Part shown: one piece after another, positions 32,931-42,415 of the stretch
Layout of the letters: every line of letters begins with the position of its first letter
Position numbering within the stretch: position 1 is the first letter of the stretch
Source of the DNA: Gemmatimonadales bacterium
Lineage (GTDB): Bacteria > Gemmatimonadota > Gemmatimonadetes > Longimicrobiales > Gaopeijiaceae
Reading direction: 5' to 3'
Assembly (NCBI GenBank): GCA_020344755.1
Contig: CP070829.1
Span: 1,200,113-1,242,681, forward strand
Length of the DNA stretch: 42,569 nucleotides
Notes under the pieces: generated by a model
Database searches by the model: none
Told to the model about the DNA's origin: nothing
Seen by the model: only the letters and a program-made list of their open reading frames with translations
Translations under genes and position numbers: made by a program

Positions 32931-34406
32931 TCAGGTGGGGAAGATGAAGGGCAGGAGGATCCAGGCCGCGGTGGAGACCACCACGACGGCGATGAGATTC
33001 AGAAGGAAGCCGGCTCGTGCCATCTGGGGAATGGTGAGGTAGTCGGAGCCGAAGACGATGGCGTTGGGTGGGGTCGCCACCGGGAGCATGAAGGCCATGG
33101 AGCTGGAAAGCGTGGCCACGATCATGAAGGGGAGGGGCGCCATCCCCATGGCCGCCGCGGCCCCGACCAGAACCGGCATCGCCATCGTGGTGGTAGCCGC
33201 ATTGGAGGTGAGTTCCGTGAGGAATACGAAGAGCAGCGCCAGAATCCCGAACAGGGCGATCGGGTGGAGGGAGCCGAGCCCCGCCACCGACGAGCCGATC
33301 CACTCGGAGAGCCCAGACCTCTCCATGGCGCGAGCGAGGGAAAGCCCGCCACCGAAGAGAATGAGGACACCCCACGGGATTCGCCGGGCCCGGCTCCAGG
33401 TGAGGAGCGGCTTCCCGCTGCCGTCGCCTCTGCCCATGACGAAGAGCACCATGGATGCCGCCATGGCGATGGTGGAGTCCCGGAGTTCCGGGGCGAGCGA
33501 CTGGAGGCCGGGAACGACCACGTCGCCCAAGACCTTGGGGGCCCGGAGGATCCACGCCGCCGCCGTCACGATGAATACGACCGCGACCCTCCGCTCGGCG
33601 CGGGACGCCGGACCGAGCGACCGGATCTCCGCTGCCAGGATCTCCGCCGCGTCCCCTCCCAGGGCACCGGGACGGTAGAGAACCTTCACCAGGAGCAGCC
33701 AGACGATGGGAATCATGACAGCGGTGACCGGGATTCCCAGGAGCATCCATTGCCCGAATCCCAGTTGGATGTCGAGGAGTTCGGACGCCGCCCCCGCCAG
33801 GATCGCGTTGGGCGGCGTCCCGATGAGGGTCGCCACGCCACCAATGGAGGCGCCGTAGGCGATGCCCAGCATCAGCGCCACCCCCAGGGTGAACCCCTCT
33901 CGAGGGCGGTCCCCACGGAAGAGCTCCACTACCGCAATGCCGATGGGCAACATCATGGCGGTGGTGGCCGTGTTGGAGATCCACATGGAGAGAAAGGCGG
34001 TAGCGAGCATGAACCCCAGGACCAGCCGCTCCGGTCCCAGGCCCACCCGCTGGATGATCCCCAGCGCGACCCTCCGGTGCAGGCCGCACGATTCCATCCC
34101 GGCGGCCAGGAAGAAGCCTCCCATGAAGAGAAAGATGACCTCTGCCGCGTAGGGGGCTGCGGCATCGGTCATGCTCAGGACGTCGAGGAAGGGGAAGAGG
34201 ATCAGCGGGAGTAGCGCCGTCACCGGGATGGGAACCGCCTCGGTGATCCACCAGAAGGCCATCCACGTGGCCACGGCGGCGGTACGCCAGCCCTCGGGAG
34301 GCAGCGCCTCCGGTGCGGGCAACGCCAGGATGACCGCCGCCAGCAGGGGCCCGGCGAGAAGCGCCAGCGGCCGCCGCTGCGGCTCGGGTGTGGATGCCTC
34401 GCTCAA
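32931..34406 (-). CDS. DASS-family sodium-coupled anion/dicarboxylate transporter (SLC13-like)
   Basis: The 491-residue membrane protein has at least ten hydrophobic segments and the two family SNT motifs: SNTATTAMMLPIG in the first half and SNAATTTMAMPVL in the second, plus TPPNAI in both repeats. DASS carriers import succinate, malate, citrate or sulfate with sodium. The start is TTG 34406 with GGGAGA seven bases upstream. Two bases separate it from the dehydrogenase start, so uptake of a dicarboxylate linked to amino acid metabolism is a reasonable inference. Confidence 0.9.
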   Translation of the reverse strand: MSEASTPEPQRRPLALLAGPLLAAVILALPAPEALPPEGWRTAAVATWMAFWWITEAVPIPVTALLPLILFPFLDVLSMTDAAAPYAAEVIFLFMGGFFLAAGMESCGLHRRVALGIIQRVGLGPERLVLGFMLATAFLSMWISNTATTAMMLPIGIAVVELFRGDRPREGFTLGVALMLGIAYGASIGGVATLIGTPPNAILAGAASELLDIQLGFGQWMLLGIPVTAVMIPIVWLLLVKVLYRPGALGGDAAEILAAEIRSLGPASRAERRVAVVFIVTAAAWILRAPKVLGDVVVPGLQSLAPELRDSTIAMAASMVLFVMGRGDGSGKPLLTWSRARRIPWGVLILFGGGLSLARAMERSGLSEWIGSSVAGLGSLHPIALFGILALLFVFLTELTSNAATTTMAMPVLVGAAAAMGMAPLPFMIVATLSSSMAFMLPVATPPNAIVFGSDYLTIPQMARAGFLLNLIAVVVVSTAAWILLPFIFPT

Positions 34407-34536
34407 GAAGTCTCCCGGTGAGTGGATAGCGGAGGATTCTGGCCAGGGGGAGCGCGACCGGCAACCGGTGCGAGGGGATGGGGGTTAGCTTTGGAGCCAC
34501 CCACGACTCGTCGCCCACCTCCAGCGTCCTCCCGCC

Positions 34537-35031
34537 ATGACCGGATCCCAATCCCCGCCTCGTCGTCCCACCGAGTCCGATTCCTCGGTTTCGGAGCTCA
34601 TGATGCCCGACCAGGTGAACAACCTCGGTCACGTGTTCGGAGGCGTGATCCTGTCCATGGTGGACCGGGCTGCTGCGGTGGCCGCCATGCGTCACGCGGG
34701 AAGGCCTTGCGTCACGGTCTCCATCGACCGGGTGGACTTCCGGGAGCCCATCTTCGCGGGGCAGCTCGTGACCTGCCGGGCCCGGGTGAACTACGTGGGT
34801 CGCACCTCCATGGAGGTGGGCGTCCGGGTCACGGCAGAGAACCTCCTCACCCGGGAGGTTCGGCACACGAATACGTGCTACCTCACGTTCGTGGCCATCG
34901 ACCAGGAAAGCCGCCCGGTTCCGGTGCCCCCCCTGGAGCTCGCCACCGAGGAGGACCGTCAGCGATTCCACGAGGGTAAGCGGCGGCGTGAAGTGCGGCA
35001 GGCCCTTGCCCGCGAACTGGGTGACGGCTGA
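34537..35031 (+). CDS. Hotdog-fold acyl-CoA thioesterase
   Basis: The 164-residue protein has the YciA/ACOT-type hotdog pattern: MMPDQVNNLGHVFGGVILSM, VTVSIDRVDFREPIFAGQLV and RVNYVGRTSMEVGVRV. It hydrolyses acyl-CoA esters in the cytoplasm. The asparagine and glycine region near NNLGHVFGG fits the active site. It is divergent from the transporter gene and 42 bases from the peroxiredoxin gene. Confidence 0.9.
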   Translation: MTGSQSPPRRPTESDSSVSELMMPDQVNNLGHVFGGVILSMVDRAAAVAAMRHAGRPCVTVSIDRVDFREPIFAGQLVTCRARVNYVGRTSMEVGVRVTAENLLTREVRHTNTCYLTFVAIDQESRPVPVPPLELATEEDRQRFHEGKRRREVRQALARELGDG

Positions 35032-35073
35032 GTCGGCGTTCACCACTCCTTGCACACACAACCCGAGGTCGCA

Positions 35074-35547
35074 ATGGCGCTCGCCGTCGGTACCGAGGCC
35101 CCTGATTTTTCCCTTCCACCAGGTCCCGGCCCGGATCGGGTGACCCTTTCCGCGTTTCGGGGCGAGGACAACGTGGTGCTCCTCTTCTTCCCCATGGCGT
35201 TCAGCTCCGTCTGCACGGACGAGATGTGCCAGATGGCGGAGAGCTACTCCCGGTGGGGAGGGTTGGACGCCCAGGTGCTCGGAGTGAGCGTGGATTCTCC
35301 GTTCGTGGTCCAGAAGTTCAAGCAGGAGACGGGCGCGCAGTTCCCCATGCTCTCGGACTTCAACAAGGAGGCGATCCATGCCTTCGACGTGGTCTATGAG
35401 GACTTCTACGGCGCCCGTGGGGTCGGGAAGCGCTCCGTCTTCGTCATCGATCGGGAAGGCGTGATCCAATACGTGTGGGTGACCGAGGACGCGGGAGTGA
35501 TTCCGGACTTCGAGGAGATCAGGAACGTCGTGGAGGCGCTGAGCTGA
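35074..35547 (+). CDS. Peroxiredoxin (AhpC/TSA family)
   Basis: The 157-residue protein has the peroxiredoxin fold: GTEAPDFSLPPG, VLLFFPMAFSSVCTDEMCQM and GVSVDSPFVVQKFK. The peroxidatic cysteine is in SSVC, and a second cysteine five residues later (CTDEMC) could resolve it, as in PrxQ/BCP proteins, although the overall sequence is also close to AhpE. It reduces peroxides. ATG 35074 was chosen for its GAGG site; an in-frame TTG at 35050 is weaker. Confidence 0.9.
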   Translation: MALAVGTEAPDFSLPPGPGPDRVTLSAFRGEDNVVLLFFPMAFSSVCTDEMCQMAESYSRWGGLDAQVLGVSVDSPFVVQKFKQETGAQFPMLSDFNKEAIHAFDVVYEDFYGARGVGKRSVFVIDREGVIQYVWVTEDAGVIPDFEEIRNVVEALS

Positions 35548-35550
35548 GGC

Positions 35551-35582
35551 GAGCCGGGCGCGTCACGCGACGCACCCGGTTC
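35551..35582. terminator. Hairpin terminator candidate
   Basis: GAGCCGGG pairs with CCCGGTTC (one G-U pair), with GCGT/ACGC continuing inside after a mismatch. It directly follows the peroxiredoxin stop, ahead of the convergent thiolase gene. No T-run. Confidence 0.5.
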
Positions 35583-35691
35583 GGACGGACACGATCCGTG
35601 ACGCCGTCGCCCGAAGCCCCAGGCCCCTGGGCCCGGAGGCATACGGGGGACGGAGAGGCAGACCGATCCACGGCAACGTGGACCGCTTCCT

Positions 35692-36966
35692 CTAGACTCG
35701 CTCCAGGACCATGGCGAAACCCATCCCGCCTGCGGCGCACACCGTCACCAGGCCCAGGCCCACATCGCGGCGCTTCATTTCGTTCAGGAGAGTCGTGGTG
35801 ACACGGGCTCCCGTCGCGGCGAAGGGGTGGCCGATGGCGATGGATCCTCCCATCACGTTGATGCGGTCCGGATCGGGGTGCCCGACCCGGTTCGCACGCC
35901 CCAGCTGGTCACGGGCGAAGGTGTCCGAGTCCAGCCATTGGAGGTTGGACAGGACCTGGGACGCGAACGCCTCGTGCATCTCCATCAATCCGATGTCACG
36001 CATGGTGACCCCGGCTCGCTCGAGAGCCAGGGGCGCGGCGAAGGCTGGACCCTGGAGTAGCTGGCCTGCGGGGTCCAGTGCCGCGAAGGCGTAGCTCCGG
36101 ATCCGGCCCAGGATCTCGAACCCCTCGGCCCGGGCCCGTTCTTCGCTCATCAAGAGCACGGCGGAGCCTCCGTCGGTCAGGGGCGAGGCGTTCCCGGCGG
36201 TGACCGTTCCATACTTCCGATCGAAGACCGGGCGAAGGCTCGAAAGCTTCTCCAGCGACGTATCGGAACGGATACCGTTGTCGGAGCTCACCACATTCTC
36301 GTAGTCGGGCGGGAGGTAGGTCCGGACGATCTCCGAGGTGAGGCGTCCGTCGTCCGTCCCCGCGGCGGCCCTCTGGTGGGACCGGAGGGCCCACCGGTCC
36401 TGGTCCTCCCTGGAGATCCCGTTGGCCTTCGCCATGCGCTCGGCGGACTCCCCCATGGTCTCCCCGGTCGTGGGTTCGGCGATCTGGGGCTGCTTGGGGA
36501 CCAGGTCTCCGGGGCGGATGCCGGCAAGCGTCCGGACCCGGGCCCCGACGGCCTTGGCCCGGGAGAGGGCCACCAGTCTCTCGGAGAGGCGGTCCGACAC
36601 CAGGATCGGGATGTGGGAGAGGGACTCGGCCCCCCCGGCGATGATCGCAGTCGCCTGGCCGACTTCGATGAGGTTGGCGCCGGCGACGATGGCCTGGTTC
36701 GAGGTGGCGCAGGCCCGGGACACCGTGTGGGCGTGGACCGTCTTGGGAAGGGTGGTGAGTCCCACCTCGCGGGCGATGTTGCCCGCGTGGGGGTCATGGA
36801 CCACTGTGCCGTAGATCAGCTCGTCCACCGTGGCCGGGTCCACGCCGGAACGAGCCACCAACTCTCCCACGGCCATCCGGCCGAGCTCCACCGCAGTGAA
36901 CTTCTTGAGAACGGTGCCGGACTTGGCGAACGGCGTTCGCACGCCGGCTACGATGACGGTCTTCAT
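35692..36966 (-). CDS. Thiolase (acetyl-CoA C-acyltransferase, FadI-like)
   Basis: The 424-residue protein has the three thiolase signatures: the acyl-binding cysteine in VSRACATSNQA, HEAFASQ with GHPFAATGAR, and the second cysteine in VCAAGGMGFAM. It cleaves 3-oxoacyl-CoA with CoA, or condenses acyl groups. The length and the insertion around LAGIRPGDLVPKQPQIAEPT resemble the FadI/trifunctional type. ATG 36966 gives the usual MKTVIVAGVRTPF start. It has no close partner here, but the thioesterase and dehydrogenases nearby suggest acyl-CoA metabolism. Confidence 0.93.
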   Translation of the reverse strand: MKTVIVAGVRTPFAKSGTVLKKFTAVELGRMAVGELVARSGVDPATVDELIYGTVVHDPHAGNIAREVGLTTLPKTVHAHTVSRACATSNQAIVAGANLIEVGQATAIIAGGAESLSHIPILVSDRLSERLVALSRAKAVGARVRTLAGIRPGDLVPKQPQIAEPTTGETMGESAERMAKANGISREDQDRWALRSHQRAAAGTDDGRLTSEIVRTYLPPDYENVVSSDNGIRSDTSLEKLSSLRPVFDRKYGTVTAGNASPLTDGGSAVLLMSEERARAEGFEILGRIRSYAFAALDPAGQLLQGPAFAAPLALERAGVTMRDIGLMEMHEAFASQVLSNLQWLDSDTFARDQLGRANRVGHPDPDRINVMGGSIAIGHPFAATGARVTTTLLNEMKRRDVGLGLVTVCAAGGMGFAMVLERV

Positions 36967-37177
36967 GGGGCAGGCACCATCTGCGGGGAGGCCTCCGCGC
37001 CCGGGCGGCACGTAACCTGATCATCATTCGCCCGAGTGCTCCGGTCCACCCCTTCGTTCCGCGCCGCCTGCGGAGAGGTGTATCGGATGGCGGGGCGGGG
37101 GACTGGATTCCCGTCCTCGGAAGCGGTTACCGTGTTCGGCGCCGCGTCAACTACGAATCCGCTCCTCCCGTGCCTCC

Positions 37178-38389
37178 ATGCCAACCGATCGCGTCGACAT
37201 CGTCCTGACCCCCGCAGGCGAAGACCACATCCCCGCCATGGCGTCCCTGTGGGCGGAGGCCTTTCCGGAGAAGCCGGCCGAGCGGCGGGCCCGGGAGATC
37301 CGCGAAGGGTTTACCTACGGGGACCTGACGGATTGCTGGGTGGTGGAGGTGGAGGGTCGCCTGGCCGGAGCCCTCCGGACCTACCGTCTGGAGATGAACC
37401 TCTGGGGGCGGCGACTCCCCACCATGGGGCTGGCGGGAGTGGCCGTGGCCCCGGATTTCCGGCGCCGGGGAATCGGTCGACGCATGTGCGTCGAGGCACT
37501 TCGAATTGCCCGGGATCGGGGAGACGTGCTCTGCGCGCTCTATCCGTTCCGGGCCTCCTTCTACCGGGAGCTCGGGTTCGCCCTGGCAGGTGACGTCCAC
37601 CGGTACCGGTTCCACCCCACCTCGATGCCGATGTATCCGGGCTGGGACCGGGTCGAGAGGGCGCCGGAGGACGGCCGGGAGCTGGCGGTCCGCCTGTACG
37701 GAAGTGTGGCACCGCGAACCAATGGTCTCCTGACCCGTGTCGACCGGATGTTCTCCTTCCTGCGGCGGAAGAGCACCTACCTCTACCTGCACCGGGACGG
37801 CCGTGGCCGCGCCACCGGTTACGTCGCGGTGCGCGGGCGGGGGGGGCCGCCGGAGCGCTCCCGATTACGGGTGATCGAGCTCATCGCAGAGGATCGGGAA
37901 GCCTATCTGGGCCTCCTTGGGTGGCTCTCGGTCCAGCGCGATCAGTGGGGTACCATCGTGTACGATGCCGTTCCCGGGGAGGATTTCCAGCAGCGCCTGG
38001 GGCATCCCCGCATCGAAGGGAGCGGGTCACCCAGGGGCCTCTGGTTTCATTCCGCCAACATCCTGAGAGGACCCATGATCCGGCTCCTGGATATGGGAAC
38101 CGCGCTCCAGACCCTGGAGGAGCTGCCCAGGGTCGGAGCGCGTCCCGGTCTCAGTCTGCAGGACGGGACGATTCAGGTCCGGGACCTGGAGCTCCCCGAG
38201 AACCAGGGGTGCTGGCGTGACGGGGAGTCGGGGGAATCCACGCTGGACCCGGCCCGAGGACCGGTTCTATCGCCCAGCGAGGTGGTGACCCACTTCCTCA
38301 GGGGCACGTTGCCGGGGCAGCCCCTCCCGCCGGAGGGCTGGAGCCCGAACCTCGGCTTTGCCGATCTGCGAATCCTGGACGAGTTTTGA
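37178..38389 (+). CDS. Eis-like GNAT-family N-acetyltransferase
   Basis: The 403-residue protein starts with a GNAT domain whose acetyl-CoA loop is VAVAPDFRRRGIGRRM, followed by CALYPFRASFYRELGF. A second GNAT-like domain and a C-terminal sterol-carrier-like domain (about 290-403) give the three-part Eis layout. Eis proteins acetylate amines on varied substrates. It is divergent from the thiolase gene and its TGA overlaps the next gene's ATG (TGATG), so it is coupled to the alcohol dehydrogenase. Confidence 0.85.
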   Translation: MPTDRVDIVLTPAGEDHIPAMASLWAEAFPEKPAERRAREIREGFTYGDLTDCWVVEVEGRLAGALRTYRLEMNLWGRRLPTMGLAGVAVAPDFRRRGIGRRMCVEALRIARDRGDVLCALYPFRASFYRELGFALAGDVHRYRFHPTSMPMYPGWDRVERAPEDGRELAVRLYGSVAPRTNGLLTRVDRMFSFLRRKSTYLYLHRDGRGRATGYVAVRGRGGPPERSRLRVIELIAEDREAYLGLLGWLSVQRDQWGTIVYDAVPGEDFQQRLGHPRIEGSGSPRGLWFHSANILRGPMIRLLDMGTALQTLEELPRVGARPGLSLQDGTIQVRDLELPENQGCWRDGESGESTLDPARGPVLSPSEVVTHFLRGTLPGQPLPPEGWSPNLGFADLRILDEF

Positions 38390-39648
38390 TGAGAGCGGTC
38401 TCGTTCGATGTGTCCCTGGCCGGATTCGCCCTGGCCAGGACCCTCGGGCGGGTCTGGGACGGTGCGTGCTTCGGGACGATCTCGGGAGTGCGCCTTCGAG
38501 AGACTTCGCTCCCTCCACTCCCTGCAGAAGGATGGGCCCGGCTCCGGGTCCTCAAGGCGGGGATCTGCGGGACCGACATCGGAAATCTAACCTTCGCGGC
38601 CTCCCCGGCGATGGAGCCCTTTGGCTCCTTTCCGGCCGTCCTCGGTCACGAGATCTTGGCCGAGGTCGTGGAGGTGGCCCCCGGTGTCGGCGGAATCGAG
38701 ATCGGGCAGCGCGTGGCGGTGGATCCCCTGCTCTCATGCAGTGTCCGGGGGTGGGGAAGGGACCAGGAGTGCTCCTCCTGCCGGGCCGGGCGGCACTCCA
38801 CCTGCGAGATGGCGGGGGAGGAGGGTCGACTCGAATTGGGCGGTGAGCCCCTGGCGCGCGGGCTGACCCTGGGATACCACCGCTCCCTCCCGGGCGGCTG
38901 GGGAGAGCAGATGCTGGCTCATCGGTCACAGCTCTTTCCCGTGGACGACACCCTCGAGGACCATGCGGCCGTGCTCATCGAGCCCCTCTCCGTCGGCATG
39001 CACGCGGTTCTCAATGCACCACCGGTTCACTCCTCGGAGCCGGTCCTTGTCGTGGGCAGCGGCCCTATCGCGCTGGCCACGGTCTGGGCGCTTCGCGCCA
39101 CGGGATTCAAGGGGGAGTTGTTCGCGCAGACGAAGCGGAGTCACGAGGCCCGGCTCGCCCGTCTCCTGGGGGCGAGTCACGTGGTTTCTCCCGGAGACGA
39201 GGCCCGGGAGGCACTGGTGGGCACCGGATCGCAGGCGTACATGCCGCTCGTGGGAGAGGAAGTGTATTCGGGGGGCGGCTTCCCGCTCATCTACGACTGC
39301 GTCGGAAGTGGCCGATCCCTTACGCAGTCCCTTCGATACGCCTCACCCCGTGGACGAATCGTCCTGCTGGGCTGCGCCGCCCGGATTCCGAGGCTGGACC
39401 TGACGTTCCTTTGGGCGCGGGAGTTGGCGGTCAGGGGGTTCGTCGGGTACGGCCTGGAGCGGTTCCGGGGGGCGACGGCGCACACCTTCGCCATCACCCA
39501 TCAGCTTCTTCTGGAGACCGGATCTCCGGTGCAGGAACTGGTGACCCACGTCTATCCCCTCCGGCACTACCGGGACGCTCTCAGGGCAACCGCGAACCGG
39601 CGTAGGTTCAAGTCGGTCAAGGTCTTGCTGGATCCCACGACCGGCTGA
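38389..39648 (+). CDS. Zinc-dependent alcohol dehydrogenase (MDR family)
   Basis: The 419-residue protein has the medium-chain pattern: LKAGICGTDIGNL (catalytic zinc cysteine), VLGHEILAEV, a structural-zinc lobe with cysteines in SCSVRGWGRDQECSSC and STC, and a Rossmann motif LVVGSGPIALATVWAL. It oxidises an alcohol or polyol with NAD(P). The extra residues before the first cysteine and the long structural lobe are unlike simple ADHs. It is coupled to the Eis-like gene. Substrate unknown. Confidence 0.88.
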   Translation: MRAVSFDVSLAGFALARTLGRVWDGACFGTISGVRLRETSLPPLPAEGWARLRVLKAGICGTDIGNLTFAASPAMEPFGSFPAVLGHEILAEVVEVAPGVGGIEIGQRVAVDPLLSCSVRGWGRDQECSSCRAGRHSTCEMAGEEGRLELGGEPLARGLTLGYHRSLPGGWGEQMLAHRSQLFPVDDTLEDHAAVLIEPLSVGMHAVLNAPPVHSSEPVLVVGSGPIALATVWALRATGFKGELFAQTKRSHEARLARLLGASHVVSPGDEAREALVGTGSQAYMPLVGEEVYSGGGFPLIYDCVGSGRSLTQSLRYASPRGRIVLLGCAARIPRLDLTFLWARELAVRGFVGYGLERFRGATAHTFAITHQLLLETGSPVQELVTHVYPLRHYRDALRATANRRRFKSVKVLLDPTTG

Positions 39649-39749
39649 TCCACTCCGATGGGACAGTGGTCCGGCCGACGTGGGGCCAGCGGATGGAGGT
39701 TCGTCGGTCCCGGCTGCGGGGAACTCCGGACGGGCCGTCGATGGCCTCG

Positions 39750-40316
39750 TCAGCCCCAGAGAGGGAGTTGTGGTTCGTCGGGGTGAACCCGGCTCGACGG
39801 GCGGATCCCGTCGACGGTGATTCCTTCGACACGGAGGAGCTTCGCCTTCCGCTCGAGGCCGCCGGAGTACCCGTGGAGCGTTCCGTCGGATCCGACCACG
39901 CGGTGGCAGGGAATGATGATGGCCACCGGGTTCGCCCCCACGGCCTGGCCGACCGCCCGTGCACCTGCCGCACCGACCCCCAGGGCTTCGGCGATGGCGC
40001 CGTAGGTGGTCACATGACCGAAGGGAATGGTCAGGAGGTGATCGTAGACCTGCAGCTGGAACGTGGTGAGGCTCCCCAGGTCGAGGGGCACGTCACGGAA
40101 GTCCCGGACCGTCCCCTCGAAGTACCCCACCAGCTTCTCGAGGGTGGTACCGAGGTGCGCCGGTGCGGGCTCGGTGGCGAGGCGCTCCCCTGGAGCGGCC
40201 AGGTCCGGTCCGGAGCGAAAGGTCAGTCGCCGGATGCCGTCCCAGGTGGCCCAGATCTTCAGGGTTCCCAGGGGAGTCCCTGGTAGCTGGGCCGAAAAGA
40301 CGGGCGTTCCGGGCAT
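39750..40316 (-). CDS. ogt: Methylated-DNA-protein cysteine methyltransferase
   Basis: The 188-residue protein has the active-site motif IIIPCHRVVGSDG and the helix-turn-helix region FGHVTTYGAIAEALG. It repairs O6-methylguanine by taking the methyl group onto the cysteine. Its ATG directly abuts the sufU stop, so it is read as the last gene of the SUF operon here. The N-terminal 60 residues fit the Ogt/Ada-C domain. Confidence 0.93.
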   Translation of the reverse strand: MPGTPVFSAQLPGTPLGTLKIWATWDGIRRLTFRSGPDLAAPGERLATEPAPAHLGTTLEKLVGYFEGTVRDFRDVPLDLGSLTTFQLQVYDHLLTIPFGHVTTYGAIAEALGVGAAGARAVGQAVGANPVAIIIPCHRVVGSDGTLHGYSGGLERKAKLLRVEGITVDGIRPSSRVHPDEPQLPLWG

Positions 40317-40772
40317 TCAGTTCTCCGTGGAGGAGTCCCCGAGCTTCCTGAGAGCCTCCTGCAGCGCGTCGAACCCCAGGAGGGCGCATTTCACTCGTAC
40401 AGGGAACCTACTCACTCCCGCAAGGGCACGCAGGTCTCCCATCCGACGGTCCTTCGCCGCCTCCTCGTCCCCATGCATCATCTCGGTGAAGCGGTCCGCC
40501 ATCGAGCCCACGTCATCCACGGGCTTTCCCTTGAGGAGCTGCGTCATCATCGAGACCGCCGCCTGGGAGATGGAGCAGCCCTGACCCGTGAAGCGCACGT
40601 CCGCGATGCGGCCGTGCTCCACCCGGAGCTGCAGCTTGATCTCGTCGCCACAGCTTGGATTACGCATATGCACCTCGACCTGGGAGTCGTCCATCTCCCC
40701 CTTGTTCCGGGGGTTCCGGTAGTGCTCCAGGATGAGTTGCTGGTAGAGGGAGTTGAGCTGGGGCTCCTGCAT
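40317..40772 (-). CDS. sufU: SufU-type iron-sulfur assembly protein
   Basis: The 151-residue protein has the SufU/IscU cysteines: NPSCGDEI, TGQGCSISQA and VRVKCALLGF, with the extra insertion typical of SufU between the second and third. SufU accepts sulfur from SufS, using a zinc site, for cluster assembly. It starts three bases after the sufS stop. Confidence 0.93.
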   Translation of the reverse strand: MQEPQLNSLYQQLILEHYRNPRNKGEMDDSQVEVHMRNPSCGDEIKLQLRVEHGRIADVRFTGQGCSISQAAVSMMTQLLKGKPVDDVGSMADRFTEMMHGDEEAAKDRRMGDLRALAGVSRFPVRVKCALLGFDALQEALRKLGDSSTEN

Positions 40773-40775
40773 GGT

Positions 40776-42044
40776 CTACCCGAAGATCTTGAGAACCTCG
40801 TGGAGGGACGAGACCAGGCGGTCCACGTCCTCACGGGTGTTGTAGATGTAGAATGAAGCGCGCGCGGTGGCCGCGGTTCCGTAGCGCTGCATGACCAGCT
40901 GAGCGCAGTGGTGACCCGCGCGGATGGCCACTCCGTGCATGTCCACGATGGTGGAGATGTCGTGGGGGTGGGCCGCCTCCAGCGTGAACGAGACGACGCC
41001 GGAACGTCGTTCCACTGCCCTGGGCCCGTAGATGGTGATGCCCGGGAGGTCCGACAGGCGGTCCAGCGCATATCGGACCAATGCCTGCTCCCAGGCCAGA
41101 ATGGCGTCCCGCCCTACCGACTCCAGGTAGTCCACGGCGGCCCCCATTCCCACAGCCCCCGCCATGTTGGGGGTACCTGCCTCGAACTTGTGGGGGACCT
41201 CCGCCCACGTGGAAGCGTCCCGTTCCACCAGGGAGATCATTTCCCCACCACCCTGGTAGGGCTCCATGGCCTCCAGTCGGTCCCTCCGACCCCAGAGTGC
41301 GCCGATGCCCGTGGGCCCGCACATCTTGTGACCGCTGAAGGCGTAGAAGTCCACCCCCAGCCCGTGGACGTCTACCGGGAGGAGCGGGGCACCCTGGGCG
41401 CCGTCCAGCACGATCAGGGCGTCGGTTCGCGCCCGGATCTCGGGGACGACCTGCTCCACCGGGTTGATGGACCCCAGGGAGTTGGAGACATGGCTCAACG
41501 ATACGATCCGGGTGCGCTCGTTGAGAAGCTCCGGGAGATCGTCCAGGATCCACTCTCCCTGGTCGTCGATCTCGATGTAGCGGATGCGCGCCCCGGTACG
41601 CCGGGCGAGGAGGTGCCAGGGGACCAGGTTGGAGTGATGCTCCAGGACCGAGAGGAGGATCTCGTCTCCCTCCTTGACGTGGTCCAACCCCCAGGCCGCC
41701 GCCAGCAGGTTGATCCCATCGGTGGTGCCCCGGGTCCAGACCACCTCGGACGGATCGGCGGCGCCGATCCACCGAGCGACCTTCGCCCGTGCCCCCTCGT
41801 AGGCCTCGGTCGCGCGGCGGCTCAGCTCGTGGATGCCGCGGTGGACGTTGGCGTTGTCTTCACGGTAGTACCGCTGCACGGCGTCCAGCACGGCCACGGG
41901 CTTCTGCGTGGTGGCGGCGTTGTCCAGGTAGACCAGGGGGTGGCCGTGGACCTCCTGTTGGAGAGCCGGGAAGTCTCTCCGGAGGGCGTGGGCGTCCAGC
42001 GCGGGGGTCTGGACGGGATGTCCGGAATCAGCGCGGGTTGCCAT
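40776..42044 (-). CDS. sufS: Cysteine desulfurase SufS
   Basis: The 422-residue protein has the class II desulfurase pattern: YLDNAATTQKP, VLEHHSNLVPW, the PLP lysine in FSGHKMCGPTGIG, and the catalytic cysteine in RAGHHCAQ. It removes sulfur from cysteine for iron-sulfur cluster building. The frame continues 62 codons upstream but ATG 42044 gives the family N-terminus. It lies 59 bases after the Rieske gene. Confidence 0.95.
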   Translation of the reverse strand: MATRADSGHPVQTPALDAHALRRDFPALQQEVHGHPLVYLDNAATTQKPVAVLDAVQRYYREDNANVHRGIHELSRRATEAYEGARAKVARWIGAADPSEVVWTRGTTDGINLLAAAWGLDHVKEGDEILLSVLEHHSNLVPWHLLARRTGARIRYIEIDDQGEWILDDLPELLNERTRIVSLSHVSNSLGSINPVEQVVPEIRARTDALIVLDGAQGAPLLPVDVHGLGVDFYAFSGHKMCGPTGIGALWGRRDRLEAMEPYQGGGEMISLVERDASTWAEVPHKFEAGTPNMAGAVGMGAAVDYLESVGRDAILAWEQALVRYALDRLSDLPGITIYGPRAVERRSGVVSFTLEAAHPHDISTIVDMHGVAIRAGHHCAQLVMQRYGTAATARASFYIYNTREDVDRLVSSLHEVLKIFG

Positions 42045-42103
42045 CACGAGCCTGCCTGTGTCTTGAGCGAGCGGCGTCGGTCGAGAGCCGCGGTCGTCGG
42101 CGT

Positions 42104-42415
42104 CTACTCCGGCTGGATGAAGACCTCGCCGTCCCGGACCTCCACCGGATAGGACTGCACCGGACGGATGGCGGGGAGACCCCGTGCCTCGCCGGTGCAC
42201 ACGTCGAACTTCGCACCGTGGTGGAGACACTCCAACCGCGTGTCCTCCAGGAACCCATCGTGCAGAGGGAAGTCTGCGTGGGAGCAGCGATCCTTCAGGG
42301 CGTAGAAGTGGCCGTCCACATTGGCCAGGACGATCCTCTCGTCTCCGGCCGTCACTCCGAGCAGCTGGCCGGGGCGGCAGTCACCCTCCCCGGCCACGCG
42401 TACCCAGTCAGCCAT
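42104..42415 (-). CDS. Rieske-type ferredoxin of the SUF operon
   Basis: The 103-residue protein has the Rieske ligands CSHADFPL and CLHHGAKFD. It is a soluble [2Fe-2S] electron carrier of the non-heme oxygenase ferredoxin type, often found inside SUF operons. Its start overlaps the sufD stop by eight bases. Confidence 0.93.
   Translation of the reverse strand: MADWVRVAGEGDCRPGQLLGVTAGDERIVLANVDGHFYALKDRCSHADFPLHDGFLEDTRLECLHHGAKFDVCTGEARGLPAIRPVQSYPVEVRDGEVFIQPE

Noticed and set aside
31675..35469. An apparent 1264-codon frame that would join the dehydrogenase to upstream sequence
   Set aside because: The upstream part reads the transporter gene in a wrong frame and then antisense through the thioesterase and part of the peroxiredoxin; it is not a fusion protein.
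40908..42152. A 414-codon plus-strand frame opposite sufS
   Set aside because: It is antisense to a full-length desulfurase with all active-site residues.
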